A stretch of 8,110 bases of DNA from Sphingomonas sp. (GTDB lineage Bacteria > Pseudomonadota > Alphaproteobacteria > Sphingomonadales > Sphingomonadaceae), in NCBI GenBank assembly GCA_030146605.1, contig JASLBO010000291.1, forward strand, positions 1 to 8,110, written 5' to 3'. The translations under genes and the position numbers were made by a program. This document shows positions 5,279 through 8,110 of this stretch, piece after piece. Positions within the stretch are counted from its first letter, which is position 1. Every line of letters begins with the position of its first letter. The notes under the pieces were generated by a model. It was not told the origin of the DNA. It did no database searches and saw nothing but the letters and a program-made list of their open reading frames with translations.

Positions 5279-6283
5279 CTAGATCAGCCCCGCGAGCGGG
5301 CTCGACGGGTCGGCATATCGGCGCTTGGCCATCCGCCCGGCGCGGTACGACAGCCGGCCCGCTTCGACCGCCGCCTTCATCGCGGCGGCCATCAGGATCG
5401 GGTCTTTCGCCTCGGCGATCGCGGTGTTCATCAGCACGCCGTCGCAGCCCAGTTCCATCGCTACCGCCGCGTCCGAGGCCGAACCGACCCCGGCATCGAC
5501 CAGCACCGGCACCTTGGCGCCTTCGACGATCAGCCGGATCGTAACCCGGTTCTGGATGCCGAGCCCGGAGCCGATCGGCGCCCCCAGCGGCATGATCGCG
5601 ACTGCCCCGACATCCTCGAGCCGCTTCGCCGCGATCGGATCGTCGACGCAATAGACCATCGGCTTGAAGCCTTCGTTGGCGAGGATTTCGGTGGCGCGCA
5701 GCGTCTCGACCATGTCGGGATAGAGCGTCCGCGCCTCGCCGAGCACTTCGAGCTTCACCAGATCCCAACCGCCGGCCTCGCGCGCCAGCCGCAGCGTGCG
5801 GATTGCGGACTCGGCATCGAAGCAGCCAGCAGTGTTGGGAAGGTAGGTGATCTTCTTCGGATCGATATAGTCGGTGAGCATCGGCGCATTGGGATCGGAG
5901 ACGTTCACCCGGCGCACCGCGACGGTGACGATCTCCGCGCCCGACGCTGCGACGGCCGCGGCGTTCTGCTCGAAATCCTTGTACTTGCCGGTGCCGACGA
6001 TCAGCCGCGAACGGAAGGTCCGCCCCGCGACGCTCCAGCTGTCCTCCGCGATCGGGCGGACATGATCGCCGCCGCCGACGAAGTGGACGATCTCGAGCTC
6101 GTCGCCGTCCTTGACCTCGACTTCGCCCAGGGTCGAGCGCGGCACCACTTCGAGGTTGCGCTCGACTGCGATCTTCTCGGGCACCAGCCCGAGTTGCTCG
6201 GCGAGCTGGATGATGGTGAGCCCCGCCGCGACGCGCTTGTGCTCGCCGTTGACGACTATGCTGACGGTACCGTCGGTGTGCAT
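5279..6283 (-). CDS. thiSG: Bifunctional sulfur carrier protein ThiS / thiazole synthase ThiG fusion
   Basis: A 334-residue fusion acting in the cytoplasm to build the thiazole phosphate half of thiamine from 1-deoxy-xylulose phosphate, dehydroglycine and sulfur. Residues 1-72 are a ThiS/MoaD-like ubiquitin fold ending in VGGG (69-72). Residues from about 81 are ThiG: the LIVGTGKY start (94-101), Schiff-base Lys177 in VKLEVL, the substrate/phosphate loops GAPIGSGLG (234-242) and [11 protein letters not shown] (263-273), and MNTAIA (285-290). Length equals ThiS plus ThiG. The start ATG at 6283 has AAGGA five bases upstream (plus 6289-6293); the frame continues further upstream but across the divergent aroQ promoter. 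Free ThiS needs an exposed C-terminal Gly-Gly, which is internal here. Such fusions are known in alphaproteobacteria. No thiO, thiE or thiF is adjacent, and no TPP riboswitch was seen. Confidence 0.95.
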   Translation of the reverse strand: MHTDGTVSIVVNGEHKRVAAGLTIIQLAEQLGLVPEKIAVERNLEVVPRSTLGEVEVKDGDELEIVHFVGGGDHVRPIAEDSWSVAGRTFRSRLIVGTGKYKDFEQNAAAVAASGAEIVTVAVRRVNVSDPNAPMLTDYIDPKKITYLPNTAGCFDAESAIRTLRLAREAGGWDLVKLEVLGEARTLYPDMVETLRATEILANEGFKPMVYCVDDPIAAKRLEDVGAVAIMPLGAPIGSGLGIQNRVTIRLIVEGAKVPVLVDAGVGSASDAAVAMELGCDGVLMNTAIAEAKDPILMAAAMKAAVEAGRLSYRAGRMAKRRYADPSSPLAGLI

Positions 6284-6300
6284 GAGGGTCCTTGGGAAAT

Positions 6301-6349
6301 TTGATCGGGGACGCGGGCTCATATAGGGACGTGCCCACGAGACCCGCAA
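6301..6349. promoter_or_regulatory. Overlapping divergent promoter region of thiSG and aroQ
   Basis: In the 81-base gap, minus-strand TTGCGG (plus 6344-6349) lies 18 bases from TATATG (plus 6320-6325), suitable for thiSG. On the plus strand TTGATC (6301-6306) and TATAGG (6322-6327) are 15 bases apart, a weaker candidate for aroQ. The two -10 boxes share the same AT-rich patch, so the genes may compete for polymerase. These are pattern matches only. Confidence 0.35.
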
Positions 6350-6364
6350 CCGAAAGGCACCGGC

Positions 6365-6799
6365 TTGGCCGATACGATCTACGTCCTCAACGGCCCCAAC
6401 CTCAATCTGCTGGGGCTGCGCGAGCCGGAGATCTACGGCTCGGACACGCTCGACGACATTGCGGGGCAGCTGGAGGACCGGGCGCGCGAACTCGGGCTCG
6501 ACATCGACCTGCGCCAGTCGAACCACGAGGGGCATCTGATCGACTGGCTGCACGAAGCGCAGGCCCGCGGTGCCAAGGCCGTCCTGCTCAATCCGGGCGG
6601 CTACACCCACACCTCGATCGCGTTGCACGATGCCGTCAAGAGCATCACGACGCCGGTGATCGAAATCCATCTTTCCAACCCGCACGCGCGCGAGGACTTC
6701 CGGCATGTCAGCTATGTCGGCCGTGCCGCGCGCGGAACCATCGCGGGCTTCGGGGCGCTGTCGTACATGCTTGCGCTTGAAGCCGCGGCGCGTCTCTGA
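6365..6799 (+). CDS. aroQ: Type II 3-dehydroquinate dehydratase
   Basis: A 144-residue enzyme, the normal size of type II dehydroquinases, which form a dodecamer in the cytoplasm and convert 3-dehydroquinate to 3-dehydroshikimate in the shikimate pathway. The N-terminal [17 protein letters not shown] contains the flexible-lid Arg19 and catalytic base Tyr24. Further conserved blocks are SNHEGHLID (52-60), LNPGGYTH (75-82), and EIHLSN (100-105) with the catalytic acid His102, followed by Arg113. The start is a TTG at 6365, supported by AAAGG (6353-6357) seven bases upstream and by the family N-terminus; no ATG or GTG would give the conserved start. It is the first gene of an aroQ-accB-accC cluster, 35 bases before accB, an arrangement frequent in proteobacteria. 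Confidence 0.96.
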   Translation: MADTIYVLNGPNLNLLGLREPEIYGSDTLDDIAGQLEDRARELGLDIDLRQSNHEGHLIDWLHEAQARGAKAVLLNPGGYTHTSIALHDAVKSITTPVIEIHLSNPHAREDFRHVSYVGRAARGTIAGFGALSYMLALEAAARL

Positions 6800-6834
6800 C
6801 ATGAGCCCGCGTTTCATCGGATAAAAGGGTCGCA

Positions 6835-7314
6835 ATGGCCGAAGATACCAAACAAGGGGCGATGCACGTCGATATCGAACTGGTCCGCCAGCTCGCCGCC
6901 GTGCTCGACGAGACGCAGCTTACCGAGATCGAAGTCGAGGACGGCGAACGCCGCGTGCGCGTCGCGCGCACCGTCACCGCCGCACCGGCGATGCACTATG
7001 CCGCACCAGGGGCCGCACCGGCTCCCCTGGCAGCCGCGCCTGCCGCCGCCGAAGTCGGGGCACCTGCTCCCGCTGCCGCAGTGAACGCCGTCAAGTCGCC
7101 GATGGTCGGCACCGCCTATCTCAAGCCCAATCCCGAAGCGAAGCACTTCGTGGCAGTGGGCGACAAGGTCGCCGCGGGCGATACCTTGCTGATCATCGAG
7201 GCGATGAAGGTGATGAACGCGATCCAGGCGCCCGCCGCCGGAACGGTCAAGGCGATACTCATCGAGAACGGCCAGCCGGTCGAGTTCGACCAGCCGCTCG
7301 TGGTCGTCGAGTAG
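6835..7314 (+). CDS. accB: Acetyl-CoA carboxylase biotin carboxyl carrier protein
   Basis: A 159-residue BCCP subunit of acetyl-CoA carboxylase. It carries covalently bound biotin between the biotin carboxylase (AccC) and the carboxyltransferase in the first committed step of fatty-acid synthesis. Residues about 10-46 form the N-terminal helical/beta segment that contacts AccC. Residues 48-86 are a mobile Ala/Pro linker. Residues 87-159 are the biotinyl domain, with EAMKVMN (122-128) and biotinylated Lys125. The segment [11 protein letters not shown] (95-105) is the 'thumb' typical of AccB, which separates it from pyruvate or propionyl carboxylase carriers. The ATG at 6835 has AAAGGG (6824-6829) five bases upstream. 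The accC ATG follows only two bases after the TAG stop, so the two are surely co-transcribed and probably coupled. Confidence 0.97.
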   Translation: MAEDTKQGAMHVDIELVRQLAAVLDETQLTEIEVEDGERRVRVARTVTAAPAMHYAAPGAAPAPLAAAPAAAEVGAPAPAAAVNAVKSPMVGTAYLKPNPEAKHFVAVGDKVAAGDTLLIIEAMKVMNAIQAPAAGTVKAILIENGQPVEFDQPLVVVE

Positions 7315-7316
7315 GC

Positions 7317-8110
7317 ATGGCCGACATCAAGAAGCTGCTGATCGCCAATCGCGGCGAGATCGCGCTGCGCATCCATCGTGCATGCCACGAGATGGGGATC
7401 AAGACCGTCGCGGTGCACTCGACCGCCGACAGCGATGCGATGCACGTGCGGCTGGCGGATGAGGCGATCTGCATCGGGCCGCCGAGCGCGGCCGAGAGCT
7501 ATCTCAACATCCCGAACATCATCTCCGCGGCCGAAATCTCGGGCGCGGACGCGATCCACCCGGGCTATGGCTTCCTTTCGGAGAACGCCCAGTTCGCCGA
7601 GATCGTCGAGGCGCACGGGATCATCTTCGTCGGACCCAAGCCCGAGCATATCCGCACGATGGGCGACAAGATCGAGGCCAAGCGCACCGCGGGTGCGCTC
7701 GGCCTGCCGCTGGTCCCCGGTTCGGACGGCGCGATCAGCGACCTCACGGAGGCCAAGGAAATCGCGGCCAAGGCCGGCTATCCGGTGATCATCAAGGCCG
7801 CGTCGGGCGGCGGCGGGCGCGGCATGAAGGTGTGCACGTCCGAGGACCAGCTCGAGACGCTGATGCAGCAGGCCGGCAGCGAGGCGAAGGCCGCGTTCGG
7901 CGACGCCACCGTCTATCTCGAGAAATATCTCGGCAATCCGCGCCACATCGAGATCCAGGTGTTCGGCGACGGCAACGGCAATGCCGTCCATCTGGGCGAG
8001 CGCGACTGCTCGCTTCAGCGCCGCCACCAGAAGGTGCTCGAGGAGGCCCCCTCCCCGGTCATCACCGCCGAGGAACGGGCGCGGATGGGCGCCATCGTCT
8101 CCAAGGCGAT
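7317..8110 (+). CDS. accC: Acetyl-CoA carboxylase biotin carboxylase subunit, N-terminal 264 codons (runs off right edge)
   Basis: The frame stays open from the ATG at 7317 to the window end, giving 264 residues of a protein usually near 450. It carboxylates the biotin on AccB using ATP and bicarbonate. The N-terminal biotin carboxylase domain starts [11 protein letters not shown] (9-19) and contains [10 protein letters not shown] (81-90). The ATP-grasp part has Lys118 and Lys160, the nucleotide-binding glycine loop SGGGGRGM (163-170), EKYL (202-205) and HIEIQV (210-215). The stretch [18 protein letters not shown] (228-245) contains the conserved Cys231, the Arg/His/Lys residues of the bicarbonate and biotin site, and Glu242/Glu243. 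No frameshift or missing key residue is seen in the part present. It has no strong ribosome site of its own, consistent with coupling to accB. Confidence 0.97.
   Translation, partial: MADIKKLLIANRGEIALRIHRACHEMGIKTVAVHSTADSDAMHVRLADEAICIGPPSAAESYLNIPNIISAAEISGADAIHPGYGFLSENAQFAEIVEAHGIIFVGPKPEHIRTMGDKIEAKRTAGALGLPLVPGSDGAISDLTEAKEIAAKAGYPVIIKAASGGGGRGMKVCTSEDQLETLMQQAGSEAKAAFGDATVYLEKYLGNPRHIEIQVFGDGNGNAVHLGERDCSLQRRHQKVLEEAPSPVITAEERARMGAIVSKA

Noticed and set aside
6284..6835. Upstream extension of the thiSG reading frame through aroQ
   Set aside because: It is antisense to aroQ, and the ThiS domain begins at the ATG at 6283, which has a good ribosome site.
7116..8027. 303-codon minus-strand open frame opposite accB/accC
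   Set aside because: The plus strand encodes well-conserved AccB and AccC; the antisense product has no family features.

Overview
The window is high-GC DNA with dense genes and strong G/C bias at third codon positions. Gene content points to an alphaproteobacterium, most likely a sphingomonad. Supporting signs are a ThiS-ThiG fusion, SCOT-type CoA-transferase genes, a CsbD stress gene behind an EcfG-type promoter, and an aroQ-accB-accC cluster. The taxonomic call is inference from protein character, not from a marker gene. No rRNA, tRNA, CRISPR array, transposase or phage gene was seen.

Region 1 (1-1817, minus strand): a tightly overlapped operon reading scoA, then a HAD-type acid-phosphatase lipoprotein, then scoB (only its first 13 codons are inside). 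The two CoA-transferase subunits are normally adjacent. Here a 357-residue envelope lipoprotein lies between them, joined by a GTGA overlap on one side and a TAATG overlap on the other.

Region 2 (1818-3915): a divergent promoter region, then a 550-residue thiamine-diphosphate enzyme of the acetolactate-synthase superfamily with unknown substrate, then a 79-residue tryptophan-rich protein of unknown function with its own Shine-Dalgarno sequence and a perfect TATAAT box upstream.

Region 3 (3916-4832): a convergent hairpin terminator, a 56-residue CsbD-family stress gene on the minus strand with a near-ideal EcfG promoter (GGAAC, 16 bases, CGTT), and a divergent small SAM-dependent methyltransferase.

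Region 4 (4833-5278): 446 bases with no convincing gene but several repeat structures: a 7-base inverted repeat, an 8-base tandem repeat in about 3.9 copies, a nested inverted repeat, a degenerate 33-base repeat series, a 10-base palindrome, and a perfect 8-bp hairpin just after thiSG.

Region 5 (5279-8110): thiSG (minus) diverges from aroQ-accB-accC (plus). AroQ is a type II dehydroquinase of the shikimate pathway. AccB and AccC are the biotin carrier and biotin carboxylase of acetyl-CoA carboxylase; accC runs off the right edge. Most of the window is central metabolism. The points that merit a second look are the phosphatase inside the CoA-transferase operon, the ThiS-ThiG fusion with its internal Gly-Gly, the EcfG promoter of csbD, and the repeat-rich gap.
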